A stretch of 64,000 nucleotides of DNA from Rotaria macrura. Taxonomy: Eukaryota; Rotifera; Eurotatoria; Philodinida; Philodinidae. Below are positions 53,324-64,000 of this stretch, piece after piece. The position numbers were made by a program, and so were the translations under genes. Under the pieces are notes generated by a model. That model searched no databases. It saw only the letters and a list, made by a program, of their open reading frames with translations, and was not told where the DNA came from. The stretch lies in the NCBI GenBank assembly GCA_900239685.1, contig OENT01000079.1, forward strand, positions 62,001-126,000, in the 5' to 3' direction. Each line of letters begins with the position of its first letter. Positions within the stretch are counted from its first letter, which is position 1.

Positions 53324-54701
53324 GTATTCACTGATTATTTGGAAAAAAAAAGAAAAATAAATGAGACCTATGACGAGAAGCGAAAACAAGCTATATATAT
53401 ATACACTTACGTCTTGACAAAAATTTAAGAATAAGAGATGAAAAAATAAACGCAGTATGATTTAAATCGACATGCACAATGTCATAATGCGAGAGATGAA
53501 AATGAATAGGTAAATGTTTTGATGTTTTCTTTTTTCGAAGCTTTAACGATCACAACCGATAATGATTTATTTTTTATGCTGTTCTTCCTTCTTCTATAAG
53601 TAAAGAAGACATAAATGAATGTGTTAGAGATTCTGTTGAGATCAGAACTATAGCGACAACACTCGATACTCGTTTATTCTTTATACGCGTTTTTTCTTCT
53701 CTGGCCTCAACTAACCTTGCTTTTGTGTTGGTGTATATTGTTGACATAAGACAACAAAAGAAGAATAAAAACTGATGGCTAGGAAACATGTATATGATGA
53801 TAGTTGAAAAATATTTCTAGAGACAGGAAGTGATGACTTTTCTTTTATTCGATTCTTTTTTCTGATTCCGTTTTATTATTTTGAATAAGGAAACGTGTTA
53901 TAATTTTTTCTTTTGTACCCTTAGAACACGATCAAATCCTTGGTCAATCGAACAAAAGGATGTAGATATTTATTCTGGAGCATTGCCGACCATGAAAATT
54001 AATCTTTGTTCTTGAATCTGATGTCAAGAGTGAAAGTAAAAAAGAAGAAAAAAAAAGAAAATGGTTTGTTGCTTCAAGTTCATTTAAATTCAATAAGAAA
54101 CGAAATTGAAGTGTTTCAGTCTCAACCCTTATCTTTTAATACGATGACATATAATTCGTATAAATCATAAATCTTTATCTAATCATATCTAAATCTGTAT
54201 CACTCCACATGCATTGAACATGTGTGTAAAAAGATTTAAACAAAACGAAAAAACCACATTCTTGACTCGTTCATTCAATTGGCTTTATTGTATTCTTTTT
54301 TTTAGCAATTCATTTATTAATAGAGAAAGTTTGTGCTTCAAAAATTGTTGCAGAAATTTTCGGTAAACATAAAAAAATGCGATGACGACCATTATTATTG
54401 AAGAAGAAAAAATTGAAGAACAAGAAAAGAGAATCTAAAGGGTGCAAGTCGAGTCAATCGAAACAGACAAAGAAAAAGGTATGCATGTATGTATGTATGT
54501 ATGATAGAATCGAAAGAAATAATAACATTTATCGAACATGAAAAATTTTTTTTAAATGGAATTAAGATGGGTCTGTAATTGTAACTATTATATAGAACAC
54601 TTGTCATTTAAGTGTCTAGTTACAGAAGAAAAACGAAATGTGAGAATACATTAGTTCACTATTCTTTAACTTACAAACAACGCATAAGGCAAATACAAAC
54701 A
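53324..54701. other. Divergent intergenic region
   Basis: About 1.4 kb between two genes pointing away from each other, so it should hold both promoters. It contains a (TATG)n run at 54482-54502 and a (TA)n run near 53393. No specific factor site was identified. Confidence 0.45.
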
Positions 54702-55622
54702 ATGTCTGCCACCGATATCGATTTAACATTATACTTTCGTAAAAAATTTACACCACCTTCTAGTGTGCTCTTACTAAAATTACCAAGTAATAGTGCACAC
54801 AAAGATCACCAGCAGCGTTCAAACCCCTCTGTTGAACTTCGTTCACGTCAACATAAAATGCGTATAGCAACTGCAAATACTGCTGGTGTACATTGCAACA
54901 ACTCCGATAGTCGTGAGTCATCAGTGTCTCCTCCTGCTTGGCAACGGCATACGGAGAAAATAGGACAAGTAATGCCAGCCCCCGATATTGTATATCGTAA
55001 TACTTACATGGAAGATCTAAGAAGAGAAAAATCAGCTGCACTTAGTTCTGATTATCGTTCTATAAGATCAATTTCACGATCACCATCACCACGTAGTCAA
55101 CATTCACAACAACTAATACTACACCAACATCATCATCAACAACAACTACCACGTTTGAAAACTGCTAGTTCATCATCATATACTACATCTGATTCATTAC
55201 AACGTAAATATCAGCCTGAATATCGTACAGTGTATGATTACATTCGTCAATCGATAAAACAAATTGAACATCAACGTAATTTAAAGCAACAAAACTTTTC
55301 AGCACGCATCAAACGTCCACAAAATGAAGATATTATTTTACGTCGTGTATTAGGTGATAAGAAAAATTCTGCATCAACAAAAATATCATCAGCATTTATA
55401 AATGATATGCGAAATCCACAAAATTTTCTTAATTATATTAATCATTCCCGTGAACAAGTCCGTGTATTACATACAACTACACCGAATCAACCATTTCAGC
55501 GAGCAAATAGATTAGATTCGAAATATAACAGACATTCCACAAATTTATCACAAAATCCCAGTGACTCACCCGATAAGCAACAATCTGTGATTCTTGTGAC
55601 TGCTTCTGTTACCAATTCGTAA
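54702..55622 (+). CDS. Orphan low-complexity, probably disordered protein
   Basis: Single exon, 306 aa from the ATG at 54702 (context ACAATGT); the open frame extends upstream to about 54612 without an earlier ATG in frame. Seen: MSATDIDLTLYFRKKF at the start, SRSPSPRSQHSQQ near residue 125, a His/Gln run (HQHHHQQQ), and TVYDYIRQSIKQIEHQRNLKQQNF as the only strongly helical part. The composition is rich in Ser, Arg, Gln and Asn, with almost no hydrophobic core, so it is likely disordered and may bind RNA or a scaffold; that is a guess. No family was recognised. Its 3' end converges on the GPCR gene ending at 56217. Confidence 0.6.
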   Translation: MSATDIDLTLYFRKKFTPPSSVLLLKLPSNSAHKDHQQRSNPSVELRSRQHKMRIATANTAGVHCNNSDSRESSVSPPAWQRHTEKIGQVMPAPDIVYRNTYMEDLRREKSAALSSDYRSIRSISRSPSPRSQHSQQLILHQHHHQQQLPRLKTASSSSYTTSDSLQRKYQPEYRTVYDYIRQSIKQIEHQRNLKQQNFSARIKRPQNEDIILRRVLGDKKNSASTKISSAFINDMRNPQNFLNYINHSREQVRVLHTTTPNQPFQRANRLDSKYNRHSTNLSQNPSDSPDKQQSVILVTASVTNS

Positions 55623-56216
55623 ATAATATTGAGAATGTGAGCGCGAAAGAGAAAATGAGTGCGAGAGAGTAAAGAAGAAGCCTGTTCAAGTAGAAGGACA
55701 GATTCAATTGAAAACTGTGCATGCTCGTTCAAGGTTATTTATTTAAGCAACTATATATATACGTATATAAATGTGAAATTTTATTCTTATAGTGTTCAGG
55801 CAATCAATACGATTTAATAATTAGCCTCAAGTTGTGCCTAGTTTATAGAATGAACTCGAAAAGATTTATTTATATTTAAATTCATATGTGTACATCTTGA
55901 TCAACCTAAAGAGGCAATTGAAGTATTAAGTCAATACCATTAATCAAAATAATTCACTCTCCTATAAATATGTGTGAACACACTCAAACGAATAAATAAA
56001 AATAAATTCATAACATTATCTATAAACTCAAAGCAGTTAAAAGAAAATTCAGGGCAAAATAACATTCAATCATTTATTATTTTAATACATCGATAAACAA
56101 TATTAAAAGAAAAAGAATAAATGAATTAATAATTACATATTTGATAAAACGAAGAACAACCTAACAACAACAATAACAATTGCTTTTTCCCGAAGATCTA
56201 TAAAGTCATTTTTATT
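55623..56216. other. Convergent 3' flanks
   Basis: Sequence between the stops of the plus-strand orphan and the minus-strand GPCR; it holds AATAAA-like signals on the plus strand (near 55993) and no further gene. Confidence 0.5.
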
Positions 56217-57894
56217 TTACAATGTAATTTCAGGTCCTTTAAAAAAAAAAGGTCGTCGTTTTTCTTTCTCATATCTTCTTAACAGATCCGGCGTTCTTGA
56301 CGACGATATATGTATACAATCATTATTTTTATTCATAATCAAAGTCATCGCTTGCTGTTGTTCTCTATTTGTTCTGGATAAACTTGTCGATCGTGTTCGT
56401 TGAGGAAGAGTTTTCACAATGTTATGATGTTCCTCAACATTTTTCATTAATGAATCAGTTTGACTTCCCGGAGAAATAATTGACTGTTTTTTTGGACCGA
56501 AATGTATTGTACGATGTTGTGGACAATCATGTGAATTCGTATCCATAGGTCGACCTAACTTGGCTGAATTGGTTCGACGTGTAAAACGAAATATTGATGT
56601 ACGTAAAATCCCTCTAAAGAATCGAAAAGATAAACCAAATGAAAATTAACTCATTTCGTTTTGTTGCTTTCATTTTTCATTCTAGCAACATTATTTTAGC
56701 AAGTCAACAATTATTCTTAGAAAGTGACATACAACTATTTAGGTTTTAATAACTTTAAATAACGATGCATAATCGATAAAATTCAATGACTTCGATCATA
56801 ATCGTAGTACTTAAATAGAAATCAAGTACTTACGTGAAATTTCGAAATTTCTGATGGTAAATAAAGAATTTGCAACATAAACTTATTTGATAAAGAAGAA
56901 TGGTCAACTTTCTTGAAACAAGAATTACCATAATACCTAATGATTTTTTTTCATTATCTGGATGAAATAAATCCAATGCAATCATAATACCTAAAAATAG
57001 AATATCACAAATAATTTTGATTCGTATAAATATCAAATTCATACCAGTTGGTGTATGAAAACTAAGAAATAAAATTGATACAAGTAGAACAGTTTTTGTT
57101 GCTTGGTTGTATTTTGATTGACGAGCTGTAGTATAGTTCGTTTGAAATTGTTGTGTAGCCAATTTTATTTGATATACTATAATTACGCTTATTAATAATG
57201 TCAAACATTCGGGAACTATTGTCCATATCATTAAATTAAGATTTCTCATAAAAACAATGGATTTATGTTTACCATTACAAGCAGCAACCAAAAACACACT
57301 AACTTGATCAATACCTTTTAAATCAAATAGACGATATATGCATAATAGTATGACGATGATTATCAAAATAATAATAGATATTTTTGCACGTGCTTGTGTA
57401 TATGATGGACGACGTTTCAATGGCCATGATATAGAAATCAAACGTTCCATCGTTAATAGAACAACAATCCATGTTGGAAATATTAAGAAGAATTCTGTTA
57501 ACACACCTGTTACACGACATAGCACATTTGAATTACGAAAGTAATCATCAAATTTTTCGTTTTGTCGTAATATTGGTAACGTGAAATTGACCTGTAAATT
57601 AATTGTATCACCTAATGATAGTACTGATAAGTAGACATTTTGTGAATTACGTTTATTCATTTTGAGAAAACAATATAAAGAAAATAAATTTAGTATTGTA
57701 CCAATCACAATTAACGCCGTGGTTAACGGAAAAAAGACTCGACTTATGTAACAATCAGCCCTTAAAATGAATAAAAATTTCCATATATCTTTACATCCTT
57801 CTGAATTATTCGTTGAATCCAGACGACATAATGAAGAAAAATATTGTTGTAGTTCAAGCAGTGAGCATGAACTTTGTTTATCATAATCGCCCAT
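56217..57894 (-). CDS. Rhodopsin-class G-protein-coupled receptor, probably peptide type
   Basis: Two exons on the minus strand: 57894-56834 and 56613-56217; 1458 nt, 485 aa. Seen: an extracellular N-terminus with an N-glycosylation sequon (NNSE) and cysteines, then TM1 VFFPLTTALIVIGTILNLFSLYCF; TM2 QNVYLSVLSLGDTINLQVNF; TM3 with NVLCRVTGVLTEFFLIFPTWIVVLLTMERLISISWPL (MER in place of DRY, and the extracellular Cys before TM3); TM4 ISIIILIIIVILLCIYRLF; TM5 WTIVPECLTLLISVIIVYQI; TM6 ATKTVLLVSILFLSFHTPTGMNLIF; TM7; and helix 8 FFIYHQKFRNFT. The second exon adds a polar, Ser/Thr-rich cytosolic tail of about 130 residues. The pattern resembles protostome FMRFamide/peptide receptors, but the ligand cannot be told. 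The start context carries an acceptor-like TCGTTTAG 26 nt upstream. Confidence 0.88.
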
Positions 57895-60032
57895 ATTTTC
57901 TTATTCGATAACGAATATCTAAACGAAAGATCGATTAACAATACACATACACTCGCTGTAGAATGATTACTGAAAGGTTTTTTTCCATAACATGAATAAA
58001 ATCGTCGTTGAACAAAGCTAGTAAAATTTAAAAAAATGTTATAGATCAATGAATGATGATCTATTTCAATACAGAATTTCTTGTTTTTTTTTTGAAAATT
58101 GTTAATTCTATTCTAACTTGATGGAATGATAATTATTTCGTAAGGAATCCTTATGTTATTACATCACATAAATCTTTATTGTAATATATTTTTTTCTTAA
58201 TCAACACCGCTATATCCAATCTGGTTATGCACACTTCTATTCAGTCATCTACCCGTCTGCTTTAAAGCATCCACCACCTAGAAGACATTCATTTCCCATG
58301 ACAATTATTCTTTATTATTCATCGTATGATTTTTAAATAACATTTCAATAGTAATAGATTCTTAACATCGATATGAATGAATACTAGATGTTAGTTGTCG
58401 TCTACCTGTCAAAAGTGATTTCCTTCGTGAGATATTTTCTTTAAAGAAAATATGGAGGTATTAAAACAAAACAAAAACAAATTGAAAATAGTTTTAATAT
58501 ACTTGCGCAAAATTTTATTCTCCTTCAGAAAGATTTAAATAATTAACAAAAGAATGCAAAATGCTTCTAGAAGTTACACTGAAAAACATTGATTAAAGAA
58601 AGGAACAGACGTCATTCGAATTCAACATCTAACAAGAAAAAAATTTTTTTAATTTCCTTTTAGCAACATAGATACTAAGAAAAGAAGATTAAGAAAAGAC
58701 AAGTTGTTAACTTGTCAAATAATATTATTCACAACATATTTGTAATTTGAAAATTTTCTCTATACGCTTATCAATTAGAGACATGAGAAACTTAATTTTT
58801 AAAGGAAGCATAAATAAAATTATACATTAGCTAAATTCAATACTCGATCATTATGACAAATAACTATGAAAAAAAATTGAGAAAAATAGAACAGAACAGA
58901 ATATGTATGGAAACTAAGAAAGTTTTCTCTTCATCAATGTCATTATTACATCCTGTATGTTTGATATCTCATCGTTGTAGGCTCATCTTTTTTCTTTTAC
59001 CTAAACTACGCAATAGTCTTGAAACAGACAAGAAAGAGAAGAATTACGAATAGGATTCATTAATGTTTAAACTACACACCGTATACGCTACTGTGTTCAT
59101 TTGTGATTTAACATAATCATGAATTGATATTAAAATTAGAAAGAAGATGTTAAATAAATAAATATGAGAAAGTACTTTGGACTCTATTTTGCAGTCAGTA
59201 TTATGAAGTCAACAGTCACAGCCAATATTTCCGCTTCATGGAAATGCCTTATTTGACTTCAATGATGAAATGTAGTTTTTTGTCATGAGAGTGAAATTAG
59301 AGAAATTGTAATATGTAGTCAGGCAAAAGTAGAATGAGAAAAAAATGTCCCACTAAGGTATGATTAGTTTCCTCTATTTTCTCGGCCAGTCTTCATCGAG
59401 TTATGATGCAAAGAAATTTTCTTTTTCCGCTTGATTTTCATGTTTTAGTGAAGTACTTTCGATGAATATTAGTGACATTTGTATGATATCAAAAGATAAC
59501 GTGCATGCTATTGAGAAGCAAGAAAAAAATAACATTCAAACGTACTTGATTCTGCATTCGTGGCACATTTGATTCATGTCTGTATTTACAAAGTTCTTCT
59601 AGCTGAACATCTTAATCAAGAAGCCTTTTAATTCTGATGAAATGAAAACTACTCTAAAGATAAGTTACAACGGACAAGCAAAATGAGATGTTGTCATATC
59701 GATATTTGTTGAAAATAGATGCTTTTCTAATATAATTATATTTCGCAGTTAACGCAGAATGATAGATTTTTATATAATGTACTCACTACTGTCGGCCCTG
59801 TTTTGCTTCAACATATATTTATATTTACAAAAAAATGATAGTTGAGTACTATTATAATTACCGTCTACAAATAACTCGATTTTCCATTGCTTAGAAAACT
59901 AGAATTGATGACAAATAAATAGTTCGTTCGGATCAGCAGATGTTATATGCGTTAAATGTTATTTATTTATTTATTATTCAAAATACAAAAAGAAGAGAGA
60001 GAAAATTAGAAAAAAGGCCTGGATCATGAATT
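57895..60032. other. Intergenic region GPCR-IQCG
   Basis: About 2.1 kb, AT-rich. An open frame at 58853-59053 plus is probably incidental. No feature recognised. Confidence 0.45.
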
Positions 60033-62396
60033 TTATTTCTTCTTCTTTTTTCCTTTTTTTCCTTTTTTCTTCTTATGTGGTCCAATTGCATGTCGAACGA
60101 GCATTCCTCTCCACCAAGATTGTATTTTAACTGCAGCATTCATCTGTTGATCTTCACGTTCTGTTTGTCGGCGACGACGTTCTTTTTCTGCTCGATCATC
60201 GCGTACAACTTTTTCATATTGTGTAAACTACAGAACATAACATAAAAGCCAGTTCACTATTTGAAAGAAAAATATCTGCTGTCATTGATATCTTACATCG
60301 GCAGCAATTTTTTGATATGTTGCTAAATCAGTTGCACGAGCATTCTTTAGTTTGTCGAGTTGTGTTTGTAAGAGAGTTGTTTCTTGACTATATTTTTCTT
60401 GCCAATCCTCTGTTTTTTGAAACGTATCCTAGTTAGAAATAAACGTCAACATTTGAAGAAAGTAAACATTTAATTATTTATCGTACTTTGCTAAAAACTC
60501 GTAGGAAATTTTCTGTTTCTGAATTACATTTCATTTCATCTTCTGAACGATTTTCTAAAGTCTACACACACAAGAACAATGTTAATCGACGAAAACAAAA
60601 ATAAAAATGCTGGAAAAAATGAATCCGATTTTCAATTACCTCTTGTTCTCGGCGCATTTCTTGTTCAGCAATATAACAACGTTCACGTACTTGTTCAAGA
60701 TGATTTTCACATTTTTTCTTTTCATACGTTATTTCAAGTTGTGCTTTAGCTTTCGCTTCTTGCAATTGATCTTTTTGATAGGCTATTACTTCAGCACGTC
60801 GTGCTAGTTCGGTAATTTTTTCTTGACGCACATTTTGAATGCTTTGTGTCAACTCTTTAATACGTAGACGGCTTTCTTCTTCGCTAGACAAATAAATTTA
60901 GTTCGTTTTTAAGGGATACATTAAAAAGTGGGATGAAAGAAAATATAACAGCAAAACAAAGAATTAGCCATTGTTCAAATTGAATACCTTACTGAAGATT
61001 TCTGATTTATCTAAAATAATTTTGAAAAATTCAATGGAAAATTCTATCATGCTCGTAAGTAGACTGCGTCTTATTCTTGTACCCCTACAGTAATTATCTC
61101 GAGGTAAAACAGAACATCGCGGGAACGAAAGTAGAATCATTTTAATAAAAAGACGAAATCTATTTTTATCTTCTTAGTGCAACATTTCAATAGGTTGACT
61201 TCACCTTTAAATTGATTTGTCCATGCGTAATATTGTAACTTTTTAAACACACTGTTCTTCAGTTATCTTGAAAGACATGAGAGCTGAATAAAGTCGTTCA
61301 TATGTTCTATTCATGTGCTATAAGAATGATCTAGTTTGACTGATATCTGGAGCTTCTAGAAAGGTTTTATCATTGCATAATGCTCATTAACTGTATAGAA
61401 AGTAAGAAAATAGACAAGAACTTACAAGTTGCGACTAGGGATTAGAGCAAAAAGTAAATAGGCCGTTTTGTTGAGAATCAAATTCTACCTCGTGTTGTAT
61501 GTCACTCAACAATTTGTATTTGAAATTTGCTGGTTAGGAAATTCGATATACTATTTTTGAAAAAATTGAGAACTCCATTTTCGATGCCAAAACCCAATTT
61601 TATAATACATGGTCGAATTGGTTATCAATGCAAAAAAGAAACAAATTTTTGAAAAACTTAATCAGTATAGTGTCGCATTACAATGATAATCCTAATTACT
61701 TTGCAACATCAAATTACATGCTCTGCAAAAAAAGGATTTAAAAGAGTTTCGATATTTGCATTCGGAATGAATGCCCTACAATAAATTCAGTGAATTGAAT
61801 ATAAATGATGAGAATGGCATGTGTGTAATTATTTCGGATATCAGTACCTGAACGTTTTTTCCATTCTTATTGATCGATAGTTATTAGCCTAAAATAACTT
61901 ATGTTTTATTTATGGATTGGTAGAATATTTTTATTTTTCTCTAAACATAAACGAGATAAATATCAAATAAAGACATCAAAAGCTTAAATAGGACCTAGTG
62001 CAATGTTGACTGGATCCATGACAACGAGAATCTGTCAGATATCATTTTCTACGATTCGTACCCATCGGAATCATACGTTGATATTCACAACAAGATATTC
62101 TAATAGAGATAAGTTTGTTGGAATTTTTCGTATTTACTAATTAAAGTACACAATACTTTTCTCAAACAAATCGGTGTGATTGAACCCTCAAACTTAACTA
62201 CTCCGATGAGGTAAACACTCGTCGATTTTTAATGATCATCAAGATATTCTTCAATATTTGCACATACCTTCGAACAACATGAACGAATTGACTTTTTTCT
62301 TCTTGCTCTTTTTCCACCATCAATTTAAGTGGTTCGATAGTTTTGTGATCATTGAGAGCAAGGATCGATTTTATTAATAGTTTTTCAAAATGTAAT
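60033..62396 (-). CDS. IQCG: IQCG/DRC9-like nexin-dynein regulatory complex protein (5' end not found)
   Basis: Five visible exons on the minus strand: 62396-62268, 60883-60640, 60561-60487, 60428-60297, 60227-60033, with phases consistent at each joint. Seen: LHFEKLLIKSILALNDHKTIEPLKLMVEKEQEEKSQFVHVVRR; a long coiled coil (SEEESRLRIKELTQSIQNVRQEKITELARRAEVIAYQKDQ); DTFQKTEDWQEKYSQETTLLQTQLDKLKNARATDLATYQKIA; and a C-terminal IQ motif (AAVKIQSWWRGMLVRHAIG) followed by a Lys-rich tail. The order coiled coil, IQ motif with WWRG, basic lysine tail matches human IQCG. Known role: DRC9 in the axonemal nexin-dynein regulatory complex, with calmodulin binding through the IQ motif; needed for regulated ciliary beating. 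The intron 60884-62267 is long and empty of recognised features. The upstream exon must end in phase 2; I did not find it in the window. Confidence 0.82.
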
Positions 62397-62465
62397 CTAA
62401 ATAGATACAAAAGAGCAAAAGTGAGTTTATTAGTAATTCTTGTTCCTTATTCAGTGAAGTAAAAT

Positions 62466-62706
62466 ACTATAAAAAATTAATTCACTTTGGAATTTGATCT
62501 TTGATAAATATTTTATTCAACTACGTCGTGTAATTTTAAATAAAACTATTGGACATGTCGTAAACAGTGCTACTGAATATACAAAATCTGAAATTTATTA
62601 TGGCAATTTTTTGTTTCGATTGTGTACGGTTTGTAAAGAATGCCAGAAAAAGCTAAAATGTAAGAAGACTAAATTCACAATTACTGACGATGAGAAAAAT
62701 AGATAG
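62466..62706 (+). other. Protein-like open frame of unknown status
   Basis: An open plus-strand frame reads NSLWNLIFDKYFIQLRRVILNKTIGHVVNSATEYTKSEIYYGNFLFRLCTVCKECQKKLKC and onward, with host-like codon choice and a CxxCxxC cluster. It has no ATG start of its own and no clear splice partner. It may be an exon of a gene running rightwards or a relic. Confidence 0.25.
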
Positions 62707-64000
62707 ACAAAAGTAATTGTGAGTATAGCTTGTGATTTAATTACGATTGTACCTACTGAAAAGATTGCTAGACTGTTTTAAAAGTCTTCATTTATCGATG
62801 ATTACCTTTATCGAATCATATGAGCATTATTTCTTGCGACGTAATATAATTCTGATCACTCTCGGAAATGTCTATGTAAGTTGTAACGATGAAAACTTGA
62901 TTTCATCGTATGTCATCGTAACCTTTAGCCATTGATAAAGAACAGTACTTCCCCTTTGAAAAATATCAATCATTCTTTGATTACTTATTTATTCTACATT
63001 AGACTACGGAAACCAAATACTCAATGACGTCAAATGTTGACATTTTACATTGAGTACGAAACCGCTTTCTTGAATCTAACTCTTTGACACTAAGTTCTTT
63101 CATAATATGCGATGAACATGATTTTGCTGAAAGAAAATATTTGGTTTATTTATCTTGAATTAGTCGTTTGTTAAGAGCAATACACTGACAGAATAATCTT
63201 ATGTTTTAGTATTTGTTGGAGAAAATGTTGTGGAGATGCGTTCTGACATATTTTAGACACTTAATCTAGTAAACAATGTTTTCTTTCGCTATTAAACTAA
63301 TTATTCTTTGTATGGTGTTCATTATCAACATTCATGTTCCATGAACAAGTATCCGTAACCGATTGCATTTTGTTTTCAAATAACTGAGCTAATATTTTGA
63401 AGTATAGGATTCATTATCATAATTAATAGAAAAGATATTCTTAAAATAATAAAGTTTTTGAGGGAATTTCTAAAGATTGTTATTGGATTCTAATTACACA
63501 TTGTGTTTTTAAGAAACTTTACATTAGTTTATTAATTTCAAAAGAAGTATTATGTCCAGTCACGATTATAGTTGAATAGAAGATGTCGAACACAACATTG
63601 AAATGATGGATAACACATGACATGCCTTAACAATATATTACAAGAGATCGGATGCAAGCATCAATATTTTTTTAAGTTGTATAATAACGATCTGCTACTG
63701 TACGATACATATCGGTGATTTTATTATACGTTCGTAAATTCGAAATCTTATGTCCAAATTACGATGCACAAGTAACTTTATTGTCATCAGCCGATACATG
63801 AAATCGAATACTTTTGCCCAATTAATAAATTACTACTAAACGAGAATGTTTGCATTACTTAGACGCAAATGAGCTATCAATATAATGAAAATTCTGTATT
63901 CGTAATTTAACACAGAAATGTTATGAGTTATGACATTATGTTGTTTTTATCCGAGACAATGATTATGCATAGTAGCTCAAAGAAGTTTGTCGTAAAATTA
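62707..64000. other. Unassigned right end of the window
   Basis: AT-rich. The N-terminal exons of the IQCG gene (minus strand) should lie here or beyond, but none was recognised. Confidence 0.4.

Overview
This window reads as the nuclear genome of a small ciliated animal, most likely a bdelloid rotifer. The organism call is an inference. It rests on strongly AT-rich DNA, mostly 50-65 bp introns with an occasional long one, animal-only proteins such as heparan sulfate N-deacetylase/N-sulfotransferase, a ciliary dynein-regulatory protein, and splice-acceptor-like sequences directly in front of start codons. The last fits spliced-leader trans-splicing, which is known in bdelloids. Gene models were assembled by reading splice sites and checking reading phase. 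For every gene complete in the window the exon lengths sum to a multiple of three, except the nested gene at 48.4 kb, whose start is unresolved.

Left part (1-10.5 kb): the 3' part of an AMSH/STAMBP JAMM deubiquitinase, a complete NDST-type heparan sulfate enzyme, and, only 34 bp after the NDST stop, the complex I assembly factor NDUFAF3. The last two look like an operon. Middle-left (10.5-24 kb): a leucine-rich-repeat surface protein with a 2.5 kb intron, an orphan single-pass membrane protein, and a divergent RRM RNA-binding protein with an aspartate run. Centre (24.5-33.1 kb): an 18-exon cytosolic glutaminyl-tRNA synthetase, a small acidic orphan just behind it (possible second operon), an orphan basic protein, and on the minus strand a small secreted or membrane protein containing a CLWKVC motif.

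The 33.1-43.9 kb stretch is gene-poor and carries three insertions of plain DNA transposon type. They are a 0.9 kb imperfect palindrome bounded by TTAA, a 967 bp MULE-like element with a broken FLYWCH zinc-finger frame and an 8 bp target duplication, and a 171 bp hAT-like miniature element with an 8 bp target duplication. A decayed minus-strand gene lies between the last two.

Right part (43.9-64 kb): MIX23 (CCDC58); a NUDT9-type ADP-ribose pyrophosphatase with a predicted N-terminal membrane anchor and another gene nested antisense in an intron; a four-exon orphan on the minus strand divergent from a single-exon low-complexity orphan; a class A GPCR on the minus strand; and the 3' part of IQCG (DRC9) on the minus strand. 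Two GC-AG introns were found, in STAMBP and in the orphan behind QARS. No rRNA or tRNA genes, CRISPR arrays or virus-like elements were recognised.
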